A DNA stretch of 64,000 nucleotides from Candidatus Magnetocorallium paracelense (GCA_029001845.1 JAREWP010000076.1:36876-100875); one strand, 5' to 3'; positions 44,808 through 54,163 are shown, counted from the stretch's first letter. The notes: generated by a model from the letters alone, not told the origin. Numbers and translations are program-made.

Positions 44808-45788
44808 TTGCCAATAGCTAAAATTATCTCAACCGGCTCCTATGCCCCGGAAAAGGTCGTTACCAATCACGATTTAGAAAAGATAGTCGATACAACCGAT
44901 AAATGGATTATCGAAAGAACCGGTATAAACGAAAGAAGAATTGCAACGGAAGGCGAAACCACATCGGACCTGGCCTACAAAGCCTCTGTGACAGCCATTG
45001 AAAGGGCCGGTATAAATGCAGAATCCATTGACTTGATTTTGCTTGCCACATTTACCGGAGATATGCCAATGCCCGCCACAGCCTGTTTATTGCAGAGCAT
45101 GTTAAAGGCGAAATCTGCGGCTGCCTTTGATATAAGCGCAGCATGTTCAGGCTTTCTTTACGGCCTGTCCATAGCGGACGCCTACATAAGAGCCGGAACG
45201 TTTAAGAGAATTCTCCTTGTAGGGGCCGAGGTGCTGTCAAAATTCACTGACTGGCGGGACAGAAACACCTGCGTATTATTCGGTGACGGCGCAGGCGCGG
45301 CCATCATAGAGGCATCTGACGGCGATAACGGTCTTCTCTCTGTAGATATACACTCTAACGGAGATATGGCCTCTCTGCTTTATATGCCCGGAGGAGGCTC
45401 GAAAAACCCGCCATCCCGTGAAACGAACGACAATAGTATGCATTATATAAAAATGAAAGGCAACGAGACATTCAGATTCGCAGTACGGACCCTTGAAAAA
45501 CTGGTTGTAGACGCTTTGGACAAAGCAGGAATAGATTCTTCCGAATTATCGTTACTCATACCTCACCAGGCCAACATGAGGATAATTTCCGCAACAGCCT
45601 CCAGGCTCGGTCTCGATATGAGTAAGGTAATGGTTAACCTCACAAAATACGGAAACACCTCTGCCGCATCAGTCCCCATAGCCCTGGACGAGGCACTGAT
45701 GGAAGGCAGGATCAAAGATAACGACTATGTACTTCTTGAAGCCTTTGGCGGCGGAATCACCTGGGCTTCGGCATTGATGAAGTGGTAA
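44808..45788 (+). CDS. fabH: Beta-ketoacyl-ACP synthase III (FabH)
   Basis: A 326-aa protein that condenses acetyl-CoA with malonyl-ACP to start fatty-acid synthesis. Catalytic triad: Cys in DISAACSGFLYGL, His in IPHQANMRI and Asn in KYGNTSAASVP. The end GGGITWASALMKW is typical. TTG start at 44808, with GAAAGGA upstream giving PIAKIISTGSYAPEKVV. It is in the operon with plsX; FabD/FabG/AcpP are not in the window, so the operon is either short or interrupted. Confidence 0.97.
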   Translation: MPIAKIISTGSYAPEKVVTNHDLEKIVDTTDKWIIERTGINERRIATEGETTSDLAYKASVTAIERAGINAESIDLILLATFTGDMPMPATACLLQSMLKAKSAAAFDISAACSGFLYGLSIADAYIRAGTFKRILLVGAEVLSKFTDWRDRNTCVLFGDGAGAAIIEASDGDNGLLSVDIHSNGDMASLLYMPGGGSKNPPSRETNDNSMHYIKMKGNETFRFAVRTLEKLVVDALDKAGIDSSELSLLIPHQANMRIISATASRLGLDMSKVMVNLTKYGNTSAASVPIALDEALMEGRIKDNDYVLLEAFGGGITWASALMKW

Positions 45789-45913
45789 CGAAATAAGAGC
45801 CCGCGCAATAAATGTACGTCTCTTAACTCAATTTTTCGGAGTAACGATAACAAGGCGCAACTCTTTAGTAATCTTCCAATAATCAACCTTGAACAACGAA
45901 TTCACGTCAACAT

Positions 45914-47692
45914 ATGAATAATTTCAATAGTAACGAGATTAATTCTCAATCCGCCTCCCATCCCATACAACTTGGCGACCGCATATGGTGGGTCGGACAT
46001 TACCTGGAAGGAGACTCTTTTCAGTGCCATCCCTATCTGATTGAAAACGGCGATCAATCGGTGCTCCTGGACCCCGGTTCCGTACTTACTTTCAAACAAA
46101 CTCTGAAAAAAATCGAAGAAATAATACCTTTTACAAAGATACGTTATTTTATATGCCATCATCAGGACCCCGATATAACAGGGGCCTTACATATCGTTGA
46201 TACATTAAATGTACGAAACGACGCCTGCATTGTCACGCATTGGCGTGCAGAAGCTCTGCTAAAGCACTATGCACTGAAGATTCCATTTTATCGTATCGAG
46301 GAGCACGACTGGCAGTTGGACCTTTCAGACAGAACTCTCCGTTTTGTCTATACCCCCTATCTGCACTTTCCCGGCGCCTTTGTAACATTCGATACGGCCG
46401 AGGGAGTTCTTTTTTCAAGCGACTTATTTGGAGGCTTTTCTGAAGAGTGGTCACTTATCGCCAAAAACGAAAATATATTCGAAGGAATAAGAATATTCCA
46501 CGAACACTATATGCCGGCCAGGGAGATACTGACTCACAGCCTCAGAACCATTGAAGAATTGCCCCTAAAAATGATAGCTCCCCAACATGGCTCTATAATA
46601 CCGGAACATTTAATCGGATTTATCATAAATAAGCTTAAAGGGATTGACTGCGGATTATACCTCCTTTCAGAGAACGAAACCGAAATCCATCGTTTGTCGA
46701 GGATGAACAAAATGCTCAGAGATATAATGGAAACCATGATCATATATCGGGACTTCCACGATATTGCCGGAAAACTCCTCGATATCGCCGGAAGGGTGCT
46801 CCCTGTTAATTCCCTGGAATTTTACGCACTTGGTGATGACGGAAATATATTGCATATCTCTCCCGAGAATCGGTATCGCGCCATAAACGCCGTACTCCCC
46901 AAGGAGTACGAAGATTTTATGGGAATGGACAGAGACGCATGGCTAAACCTCAATAATGAATTATTTCTTAAGATTAAGCTGAATTCCGACGCCCCCGGAA
47001 TTCTGATTCCTCTGTTTTCACCTGAAAGTAACAGAGTGCGATCCGTGGCCCTGTTCAGGCTTCACAAAGAAATTCCATCGGGAGAAGAAATCGTGCATCT
47101 CTTAAAACACATTAACACCCCCCTGGAAGTTGCCGTAGAAAGAGAGCTGATTCACAGAAAGCTCGATCTCGAACGTCAGGCCGTATACGAACAATCGATC
47201 AGAGATCCCTTAACGGGCCTGTTTAACAGGATATATATGCACGATATGATAGACAGAGTGATGAATATTCATGACCGTGACGAGCAAGCCGGGGTGGCTG
47301 TGATTATTATAGACGTCGACCACTTTAAACAGGTAAACGACTCCTTTGGACATACGTCAGGTGACGAAGTACTTAAAAAGATGGCAGATATACTCAAATC
47401 AAAGAGCAGAAAAAGCGATCTTCCTGTCAGGTACGGCGGAGAAGAGTTCGCCCTCTTTATCATAGGGCAATCGTCCGCCTATGCCCCGGACACTGCCGAA
47501 CGTATCAGAGAAGATGTGGAGAATATGAGACTGACAGGCAACATGGCAGATTACAAAGTGACGATAAGCTCCGGAGTGGCTCTCCGAACTCAGGGCGAAT
47601 CACTGAGCAACTTCATACAACGCGCCGACAGGGAACTCTATCGCGCGAAAAACAGCGGCAGAAATCGGGTTTGCATTGCAGAACAGTCTTAA
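45914..47692 (+). CDS. ODP (di-iron MBL-fold) - diguanylate cyclase fusion
   Basis: A 592-aa soluble protein. Residues ~15-250 form a metallo-beta-lactamase-like ODP domain: HPYLIENGDQSVLLDPGS, the metal loop ICHHQDPDITGAL, TPYLHFPGAFVTFD, VLFSSDLFGGF and PQHGSIIP supply the His/Asp ligands. The ODP fold with two irons binds O2 or NO in characterised members. A GAF-like linker (~270-410) leads to a GGDEF domain ([12 protein letters not shown]; active site RYGGEEF; RKSD I-site five residues upstream). Prediction: c-di-GMP synthesis controlled by O2 or NO. It stands alone after fabH, with a 125-bp spacer. Confidence 0.92.
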   Translation: MNNFNSNEINSQSASHPIQLGDRIWWVGHYLEGDSFQCHPYLIENGDQSVLLDPGSVLTFKQTLKKIEEIIPFTKIRYFICHHQDPDITGALHIVDTLNVRNDACIVTHWRAEALLKHYALKIPFYRIEEHDWQLDLSDRTLRFVYTPYLHFPGAFVTFDTAEGVLFSSDLFGGFSEEWSLIAKNENIFEGIRIFHEHYMPAREILTHSLRTIEELPLKMIAPQHGSIIPEHLIGFIINKLKGIDCGLYLLSENETEIHRLSRMNKMLRDIMETMIIYRDFHDIAGKLLDIAGRVLPVNSLEFYALGDDGNILHISPENRYRAINAVLPKEYEDFMGMDRDAWLNLNNELFLKIKLNSDAPGILIPLFSPESNRVRSVALFRLHKEIPSGEEIVHLLKHINTPLEVAVERELIHRKLDLERQAVYEQSIRDPLTGLFNRIYMHDMIDRVMNIHDRDEQAGVAVIIIDVDHFKQVNDSFGHTSGDEVLKKMADILKSKSRKSDLPVRYGGEEFALFIIGQSSAYAPDTAERIREDVENMRLTGNMADYKVTISSGVALRTQGESLSNFIQRADRELYRAKNSGRNRVCIAEQS

Positions 47693-47882
47693 TATTTATA
47701 AATGCACAATCGACACAAAAGAGCAGGTAATTTTATTGATTACAAAGGATAAGGATTTGCTTTTTTATACGGTCAAAGTGATCACAGGTAATTTTTATAA
47801 ATGAAGAGGGATTGTCAAGGTACTGAATCTCATCGATTAAAAGGTAAAAAAGACGATCACTTTTTAACACCCCTCTCCCTCT

Positions 47883-49010
47883 CTATTCGAAACCGTCCAT
47901 TATTTCAAAGGCGTAATCGAGATCACTATAGGAATTGAATGCATGGGGGGAAATTCTCAGGAAACCTCCGCGCAGGGCGCAGGTTATATTGTGCTGTTTC
48001 AAATGTAAAAAATAGTCTGTCGGATCGCTATCAGGCTTAAATGTAACGATTCCCGCGCGATCACTGTCGCGCTCAGGTGTCAACAAAGACCAATCTCTCT
48101 TTTTTACATGATCGATCGCATAGCCTGATAAAAGATTCACTCTTTCCGAGATATTCTCTATGCCGGCGTCAAGGAGCATTTTAACAGAGGCGTTGAGGGC
48201 CATAATTCCTACTATATTCAGACTGCCGTCGTGGTATTTTCTCCCGTCCTCTGCATACTCCTGATCAAAGAGTTCAAATTGGAAGGGCTCTTTCACTGCC
48301 AGCCACCCTTTGCACGACGATTGAACAATATGGAGCGCCCTTTCCGAGGCCCAACCGATACCGGCCCCCTCAGGTCCGCACAGCCACTTGTGACCATCTG
48401 CGCTGAGCCAGTCGATACCATAGTCAATCACATTCATTGGAATAACTCCGAGCCCCTGTATCGCATCGACAACAAGCAGAATTCCTCTCTCTTTGCAGAA
48501 TTCGCCAAGCCTGGATATATCGATACGTTGGCCTGACAGATACTGCACATGGCTAATGGAAATTACTTTCGTTGTCCTGTCGCACAACCCGATGAATTCA
48601 TCCGGGTCGATTTTATAATCCCAGCTCTTTAATACTTTTACATTAACGCCCTTTTTATCGAGACCTAACCAGGGCAGACGGTTGGCGGGAAACTCGCAAT
48701 CTGCAATAACAACGCTGTCCCCTGTACGCCAGGGATAACCAAGAATAAAAGTATGAATTCCGTGAGTAGTGTTTCTCGTAAAAAAGAAGCCTCCTCTGTG
48801 GCCTCCTGTAAGCCTTTCGTAGAGCTCTCCGGCGCTTTCAATGATGTCGTTATAATCGAAGTCGCCTTTGCTACCCATATCCGCCCACCTCGATACAGCA
48901 TTCCGAACCGGCTCGCACACAGGAGCAACGCCGGCGAAATTAAGAAAAACGGATTCATCGAATATTCCGAATCCCTTTCTCAGATTTTCATGCCACAGGA
49001 GATCGTTCAT
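47883..49010 (-). CDS. Class V aminotransferase family PLP enzyme
   Basis: A 375-aa fold-type I PLP enzyme resembling cysteine desulfurase, isopenicillin N epimerase or kynureninase-like aminotransferases. PLP Lys in SADGHKWLCGPEG; PLP-binding TRNTTHGIHTF and VVDAIQGLG; HVQYLSGQRID before it. The N-terminus (VFLNFAGVAPVCEPVR) and C-terminus (LRGGFLRISPHAFNSYSDLD) match class V members of unknown substrate. There is no clear Cys-containing active loop as in NifS/IscS, so a desulfurase is unlikely. It begins 3 bp after the tex stop, so the two are in one transcript. No pathway link is evident. Confidence 0.88.
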   Translation of the reverse strand: MNDLLWHENLRKGFGIFDESVFLNFAGVAPVCEPVRNAVSRWADMGSKGDFDYNDIIESAGELYERLTGGHRGGFFFTRNTTHGIHTFILGYPWRTGDSVVIADCEFPANRLPWLGLDKKGVNVKVLKSWDYKIDPDEFIGLCDRTTKVISISHVQYLSGQRIDISRLGEFCKERGILLVVDAIQGLGVIPMNVIDYGIDWLSADGHKWLCGPEGAGIGWASERALHIVQSSCKGWLAVKEPFQFELFDQEYAEDGRKYHDGSLNIVGIMALNASVKMLLDAGIENISERVNLLSGYAIDHVKKRDWSLLTPERDSDRAGIVTFKPDSDPTDYFLHLKQHNITCALRGGFLRISPHAFNSYSDLDYAFEIMDGFE

Positions 49011-49013
49011 CTT

Positions 49014-51173
49014 TTAAGATATATTTTGAGATTTCCGAAGAGACAGGGATATCCTCTTCCTTCCCGGATCGACATCAATGACCGTAACAGTCACTTTTTC
49101 ATGAACTTTTACTACATCGTCAGGATTTTTCACATAACCGTCGGACAGCCGGCTTATATGGACCAGACCGTCCTGATGAACTCCGATATCGACGAATGCG
49201 CCAAAGGATGTTACATTCGTTATAATCCCCGGCAAACTCATCCCCGGTTTTACATCTTCTATCTTTTCTACTCCCTCCTTAAAACGAAAGGGTTCGAACT
49301 CTTCACGAGGGTCTCTGCCGGGTTTCGCCAATTCATATAAAATATCCTTTAGAGTCGGTAACCCAATGGTTTGGGTAATATATTTTTCAATTACTATGGA
49401 CTCTCTTGCATCTCTGTTCTTCATTAAGTCATAGACTGAGCAATTACAATCCCCGGCCATTTTATCTACAACAGAGTAACTTTCAGGATGGACCGCGCTT
49501 CTGTCAAGGGGATTGTCTCCGTCGCGAATACGTAAAAACCCTGCCGATTGCTCAAATGCCTTTGGGCCTAATTTAGGCACCTTCTTAAGGTCTTTCCTGC
49601 TTCTGAAGGGTCCGTGTTCGTTTCTATACTTAACAATATTACCGGCAAGCTGAGGACCGAGTCCAGATACATATGTGAGCAACTCCTTTCCGGCTGTGTT
49701 GACTTCCACTCCCACTGCATTTGTGCAACTTATCACGACATCGTCCAGGCTCCGTTTCAGTTCCCCCTGGTCTACATCATGCTGATACTGGCCAACACCG
49801 ATGGATCGGGGATCGATCTTGACCAGCTCGGAAAGAGGGTCCATTAAACGTCTCCCTATAGATACAGCGCCCCTGACAGTTACATCGTAATCGGGAAACT
49901 CTTCCCTGGCGATATTTGAAGCTGAGTATACGGACGCTCCGGCCTCATTCACCATTACGGTTTGAGGACTTCGAGGCAAATCCAGCTTCTTAATAAATGC
50001 TTCCGCCTCCCTTCCCCCTGTACCGTTTCCGATTGCAATCGCCTCTATCTCAAATTTATTACAAAGGTGTTTAATTTTCTCGCTGTTCTTTGTCCGACCT
50101 TCTTCTGACGATCGATTAAGAAAAACAGTGTCATTATAAAGCAGCTTTCCCTGTTTATCTAGGCAAACCACTTTACAACCTGTGCGCAGTCCGGGGTCTA
50201 CGGCAAGCACGTTCTTCCGACTAAGAGGAGGGGCAAGAAGGAGTTGACGAAGATTTTTTGTAAAAACCCTTATTGCCTCCTGATCTGCGCGTTTTTTAAT
50301 ATCCGACCTTATCTCCGTCTCCATAGAAGAACTTAGAAGTCTCTTATAACTGTCGCGTATCGCTGTTTTTACCTGCAAACTGTCTTCTCCTCTAAAATCG
50401 ATTACATCCTCAATAAACAGCGACTCAAGTAACGATATGGCTTCCTCCTCGGAAGGCAATATATGGAGTCTCAAAAACTTCTCTTTTTCCCCACGCATCA
50501 TGGCCAGCACTCTGTGGGAAGGCGCTTGTCTTGCAGGCTCCTCATAATCGAAATAATCTTTGTACTTGATACCTTCCTCCTCTTTACCGGACAGGACTTT
50601 AGAGCGGATCGTACTCCTTGAATGAAAAAGCTTTCGCATCCTGTAACGAGCGGTTTCATTTTCGCTTACCCATTCGGCGATGATGTCTCGCGCACCCTGC
50701 AAGGCGTCTTCTCTTGTTTCTACGTTTTTTTCGGGATTTATAAAAGGCATGGCTTCCACAGCAGGATCAACGCCTTTTTGAGTGAAGATAAGTTTCGCCA
50801 AAAGCTCCAAACCCCTTTCCCTGGCAATGATCGCTCTTGTCCGCTTTTTAGGACGAAAAGGAAGATAGATATCCTCAAGACCGGACATAGTTTCCACTCT
50901 TAAAATACTCTCTTTTAATTCTTCTGTGAGTTGTCCTCTCTCAGTAAGTGATTTCAGGATTGCCTCTCTTCTTTTATTCAACTCTTCCAGTTGGATAAGT
51001 CTGTTGCGAATTGATGTAATAGCCACCTCATCCAGAGCGCCTGTTTTTTCTTTTCTGTAACGGGCGATAAACGGCACGCCGGCGCCCTCTCTCAAAAGGG
51101 ATGCTGTAGCATCTACCTGACTTCCGGAGATATTCAGCTCTTTGGCGATTTTTAAAAAAAATTCTCTGCTCAT
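49014..51173 (-). CDS. tex: Tex-family RNA-binding transcription accessory protein
   Basis: A 719-aa protein, close to Tex length (~720-780). Tex N-terminal helical domain (EGAGVPFIARYRKEKTGALDE), an RNase-H-like YqgF domain (LAVDPGLRTGCKVVCLDKQG), two HhH motifs (VGVEVNTAGKELLTYVSGLG ... FRSRKDLKKVPKLG) and a C-terminal S1 domain (VKPGMSLPGIITNVTSFGAF). It acts in RNA/transcription quality control. ATG 51173 is clear; gene order tex-aminotransferase. All expected domains are intact. Confidence 0.97.
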   Translation of the reverse strand: MSREFFLKIAKELNISGSQVDATASLLREGAGVPFIARYRKEKTGALDEVAITSIRNRLIQLEELNKRREAILKSLTERGQLTEELKESILRVETMSGLEDIYLPFRPKKRTRAIIARERGLELLAKLIFTQKGVDPAVEAMPFINPEKNVETREDALQGARDIIAEWVSENETARYRMRKLFHSRSTIRSKVLSGKEEEGIKYKDYFDYEEPARQAPSHRVLAMMRGEKEKFLRLHILPSEEEAISLLESLFIEDVIDFRGEDSLQVKTAIRDSYKRLLSSSMETEIRSDIKKRADQEAIRVFTKNLRQLLLAPPLSRKNVLAVDPGLRTGCKVVCLDKQGKLLYNDTVFLNRSSEEGRTKNSEKIKHLCNKFEIEAIAIGNGTGGREAEAFIKKLDLPRSPQTVMVNEAGASVYSASNIAREEFPDYDVTVRGAVSIGRRLMDPLSELVKIDPRSIGVGQYQHDVDQGELKRSLDDVVISCTNAVGVEVNTAGKELLTYVSGLGPQLAGNIVKYRNEHGPFRSRKDLKKVPKLGPKAFEQSAGFLRIRDGDNPLDRSAVHPESYSVVDKMAGDCNCSVYDLMKNRDARESIVIEKYITQTIGLPTLKDILYELAKPGRDPREEFEPFRFKEGVEKIEDVKPGMSLPGIITNVTSFGAFVDIGVHQDGLVHISRLSDGYVKNPDDVVKVHEKVTVTVIDVDPGRKRISLSLRKSQNIS

Positions 51174-51735
51174 AACGGAATAGCATCAGTCATATCGTCT
51201 CATGGACTGATTTTTTGGCCGCAGATTTGTGCGGAATATTGTTGATGTTAAATTAACTTATTGTCAGCTTTTCCTTGTATACAAACGTCATTATATCATA
51301 ATTAACCCTAATGGTTATTAAAAATAATGAGTAAAATCATATAAGATAGCTGTACAAAGTAAGAGGTGCTATAAGGGGATAAACAGTTCAAAAACAAGGA
51401 AACGACGCTACATACCGTAGGAATTACTTAAACTCAACGATCTCCTTTTTAATAACATTATTTCTCTTTATACTCAAGACGCTTGTAAAAAATGAGAAAT
51501 ATACAGAAATCTCGTCTATATACCATACAATCGCCATTACTCACCATTCTCCAAAAGCACCCTTATTTTACCTCTTTTCGGTTATGTGAAGGTAAATAAG
51601 CTGACACAGGCAGCGACATTTCTCCTACTCCCTCTCCCATTTGAAAGGGCATAAGCGTTAACTTAAGAGAAAATATCGAATATCGAACAGGTCATAATGA
51701 ATTTCAAGGGTTCGTTATTTTTTAAAATTCCGCGA
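51174..51735. other. Repeat-poor gap upstream of nikR
   Basis: A/T-rich with no convincing gene. 51628-51655 is a CTACTCCCTCTCCCATTTGA fragment of the CCCTCTCCC repeat, and GCGTTAACTTAAG at 51654-51666 resembles the half-site of the palindrome at 51736. Confidence 0.45.
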
Positions 51736-51764
51736 TCAAGTTAACGCCTAAGGCGTTAACTTGA
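51736..51764. promoter_or_regulatory. 29-bp perfect palindrome overlapping the nikR -35 region
   Basis: Arms TCAAGTTAACGCCT and AGGCGTTAACTTGA (14 bp each) around one base. The right arm overlaps the TTGACA box of the nikR promoter. Could be a second operator or a transcript hairpin. Confidence 0.55.
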
Positions 51765-51789
51765 CAGGAAACCTCCTTTATGCTAACAT
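51761..51789 (+). promoter_or_regulatory. nikR promoter (TTGACA-N17-TAACAT)
   Basis: TTGACA at 51761-51766 and TAACAT at 51784-51789, spacing 17. The -10 box ends exactly where the NikR operator starts. The same arrangement occurs before nikL. Confidence 0.75.
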
Positions 51790-51816
51790 GTGTTACTTTA
51801 TTTAGAATAGTAACAC
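51790..51816 (+). promoter_or_regulatory. NikR operator upstream of nikR
   Basis: GTGTTAC-N13-GTAACAC, a perfect 7-bp inverted repeat, between the -10 box and the start codon (which begins 2 nt later). NikR bound here would block initiation. The second copy is at 54375-54401. Confidence 0.85.
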
Positions 51817-51817
51817 T

Positions 51818-52231
51818 ATGGCCATAAAACGTTTTGGAATCTCACTGAACTCTACTCTGTTGAAAAGATTCGACACTCTTTTAGAAAAAAAGGGATATAA
51901 CAACAGAAGCGAAGCAATCAGGGATCTCATAAGAGACACCCTTGTAAAAGACGATCTCGAATATGGTGACAACGACACAGTCGGTTCCATTACAATCGTT
52001 TATTCCCACGATACAAGAGAGCTGACCGACACACTTACAGAGCTTCAACACCGATTCCATACCTCTATTATTTCTTCCTTACACGTCCATCTGGATCACC
52101 ACAACTGCCTTGAAGTGATTATTATTAAAGGAAAGGGCAAAGAGATAAAAAAGATTGCAGACAGACTGATCGGCACAAAGGGCGTTAAACATGGAAAACT
52201 TTCCATGACAACGACAGGAAAAAATCTGTAA
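51818..52231 (+). CDS. nikR: Nickel-responsive transcriptional repressor NikR
   Basis: A 137-aa ribbon-helix-helix regulator. N-terminal RHH ([21 protein letters not shown]) and a C-terminal ACT-like Ni-binding domain. The high-affinity site residues, at +2 relative to E. coli NikR, are all present: His78, His89, His91 and Cys97 (in [13 protein letters not shown]). It represses nickel import when Ni2+ is bound. A matching operator overlaps its own start region, so it is autoregulated. There is no Shine-Dalgarno between operator and ATG, so translation may be leaderless or weak. nikM follows after 36 bp. Confidence 0.97.
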   Translation: MAIKRFGISLNSTLLKRFDTLLEKKGYNNRSEAIRDLIRDTLVKDDLEYGDNDTVGSITIVYSHDTRELTDTLTELQHRFHTSIISSLHVHLDHHNCLEVIIIKGKGKEIKKIADRLIGTKGVKHGKLSMTTTGKNL

Positions 52232-52267
52232 CAATTCAGGAATCTAAAGGAAAGGTAACAAAACAGA

Positions 52268-52885
52268 GTGCATATATCGGAAGGTGTCCTGTCGGCGCCG
52301 GTGCTTCTGGCAGGAGCCGCATTAACGGCGGGATGCGTATCACTGGGGCTGAAAAAGATGGATAACAAAAGGATTCCCGAAGTTGCCGTACTGTCATCGG
52401 CTCTTTTCGTGGCCTCTCTTATCAGAATCCCTTTTGGCCCCTCCAGCGTGCATCTTGTGTTTAACGGCCTCGCAGGGATACTTCTCGGGTGGATGGCCTT
52501 TCCGTCCATTTTGGTTGCTCTCACACTTCAGGCACTGGTTTTTCAATACGGGGGATTCACGGTTCTCGGAGTAAACACATTCAATATGGGGGCTCCTGCC
52601 ATACTTACATACTATCTCTTTAAATCTCTTATCAGAGCAAAAAGTAAATTCATCTCTGCTCTGGCCGGATTTCTGGCAGGCTCTGTCGGTGTGACAGGGG
52701 GGTCGCTCCTGATTGCACTCAGTCTTATCAACACAGGTGAGGAGTTTTTCAATATTGCCGGCATACAGCTCATCGCCCACGTCCCTGTCATGATAATAGA
52801 AGGCATTATCACATCCTTTTGCATTCTCTTTTTAAAAAAAGTAAGACCGGAGATACTTGAAGTCGCAAGAGAGAAAACCCTTTAA
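52268..52885 (+). CDS. nikM: Nickel ECF transporter S-component NikM/CbiM
   Basis: A 205-aa membrane protein (about six to seven TM helices). It starts at GTG 52268 with MHISEGVL; the N-terminal Met-His is the metal-coordinating start of CbiM/NikM, so the start is certain. Later blocks PFGPSSVHLVFNGLAGILLG and LQALVFQYGGFTVLGVNTFN, with internal His and Asn, line the metal pathway. Association with NikR and the two NikR operators argues for nickel over cobalt. NikQ and NikO are 2.3 and 3.3 kb downstream, past a MITE and a Uma2 gene. Confidence 0.95.
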   Translation: MHISEGVLSAPVLLAGAALTAGCVSLGLKKMDNKRIPEVAVLSSALFVASLIRIPFGPSSVHLVFNGLAGILLGWMAFPSILVALTLQALVFQYGGFTVLGVNTFNMGAPAILTYYLFKSLIRAKSKFISALAGFLAGSVGVTGGSLLIALSLINTGEEFFNIAGIQLIAHVPVMIIEGIITSFCILFLKKVRPEILEVAREKTL

Positions 52886-52898
52886 AAAGCATTTAACT

Positions 52899-53032
52899 CA
52901 ATACCATTAACTTAAGGGGTGAAGCACCTTCCGACGGAAGCGGGTCATGTTTGAGAAGGCGCAGCAAAGCGGAGCCTTCGAGTTTAGCCGGTGAAGGTGG
53001 AAGGTGCTTTGCTCCTTAAGTTAATGACATTG
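52899..53032. mobile_element. MITE family A, copy 5 (perfect 10-bp target duplication)
   Basis: A 134-bp family-A element 14 bp after the nikM stop. Flanks GCATTTAACT at 52889-52898 and 53033-53042 are identical over 10 bp. The best-preserved copy, which defines both ends: CAATACC at the left, GACATTG at the right. Confidence 0.95.
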
Positions 53033-53334
53033 GCATTTAACTATCAAATGTCAGCGTTTTAATTACAACACTTTACCGCTTAAAACACATCCATCCATAA
53101 GGTGATGATTATTACCGGTATAAAGTCAGTAATCTCCTTTGCTGGAGGCTGACCGCTGACAGCTGTTTTTAGGATCGTTGCAGGAAATCGAATTTCTCAA
53201 ATTCACAAACTTATTCAGCAAATAGTATAATACCTAAAAGTAAAATCGTGCGTAAAAGTGTTACTCTTAAAATGTAGCCCGCAAACCCTCATAAAAAAAT
53301 GAAAATTCCTATACGATCGAATTAAGTTATTACA
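53033..53334. repeat. Gap with heptamer arm and TTTTACGCACGATTTTACTT motif
   Basis: 53142-53170 has GCTGGAGGCTGACCGCTGAC (family-D arm). 53237-53259 is the inverted copy of the TTTTTGCGCACGATTTTACT motif seen at 14947 and 37905. No gene. Confidence 0.5.
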
Positions 53335-53901
53335 ATGGCTTTTGCATTAAAAAAGGATGAATCAAAATATACCTGGCAGGACTATAAAGACTGGCCTGAC
53401 GAGGAACGTTGGGAAATAATTGATGGTTTCGCCTATAATATGAGCCCTGCACCTTCACTTGCTCATCAAAGAATTTCTTCAAATCTTCATGGTACAATTT
53501 TTACTCAAAGAGAAAAACTCGGAAATTGCTCTCTATTTCAGGCGCCTACTGATGTGGTATTGGACGATCATAACATTGTTCAGCCTGACATCCTCATTGT
53601 TTGTGATAAAAACAAGTTGACAAAGCAAAACATTCAGGGCGCCCCGGACGTTATTTTTGAAATCCTTTCGCCTGCTACGGGCGTTAAAGACAGAAGGGAA
53701 AAATGGCGACTCTATGAACAATTCGGAGTCAGGGAGTACATTCTTGTGTACCCCGATTTGGAAAACCTGGAGCGTTATATACTACAGGATGGCCGATACG
53801 GAAGAGCCGAAATTTTTAACCATGATGAACCTTTCGATTTAAAAACCTTAGAGATTTCCATGAACCTGTGGGAGATTTTCGAAAGAGAAGTAGTAACATA
53901 A
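53335..53901 (+). CDS. Uma2-family endonuclease-like protein, copy 2
   Basis: A 188-aa paralogue of 31297-31887, with the same pattern: DEERWEIIDGFAYNMSPAPS, NIVQPDILIVCD, GAPDVIFEILSPATGVKDRREKWRLYEQFGVREYILVYP and LWEIFERE at the end. Catalytic D, E and K of the PD-(D/E)XK fold are retained. It sits between nikM and nikL, interrupting the nickel locus, and its spacers consist of repeats. No Shine-Dalgarno is obvious before ATG 53335. Downstream on the minus strand lies a UPF0175-like antitoxin fragment. Confidence 0.9.
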   Translation: MAFALKKDESKYTWQDYKDWPDEERWEIIDGFAYNMSPAPSLAHQRISSNLHGTIFTQREKLGNCSLFQAPTDVVLDDHNIVQPDILIVCDKNKLTKQNIQGAPDVIFEILSPATGVKDRREKWRLYEQFGVREYILVYPDLENLERYILQDGRYGRAEIFNHDEPFDLKTLEISMNLWEIFEREVVT

Positions 53902-53949
53902 TGGTGGCGGCATGGACAAACTTGTTTGTCCGTGCTTATAAAGCAATAT

Positions 53950-54066
53950 TCAGCTTCCTAAATATGTTCTTTTACTGACACCCTTAATTTCCCAAAATTT
54001 TTCAAATTCAAAAAAAGAAAGCTCCGCAATTTCCGAAGCCTTTTCAAGCGAGACCTTGTCATCCTT
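53950..54066 (-). pseudogene. C-terminal fragment of a UPF0175-like antitoxin
   Basis: On the minus strand, 38 codons read DDKVSLEKASEIAELSFFEF and then EKFWEIKGVSKRTYLGS before TGA. This matches the C-terminal part of UPF0175 proteins (kxSLxKAAELAGxSxxEF). An upstream TAA (54067) closes the frame, so the N-terminal half is missing. The toxin partner is not seen. Low-copy relic or a very short gene. Confidence 0.45.
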
Positions 54067-54163
54067 TTAACCTGCCGCAGACTTCAACCTACACCCGGTG
54101 AATCACTATTATCTTTTGGACCTGTTATAGTCTACAAAGTTGCAAGCCTGTATCCGATTTATC

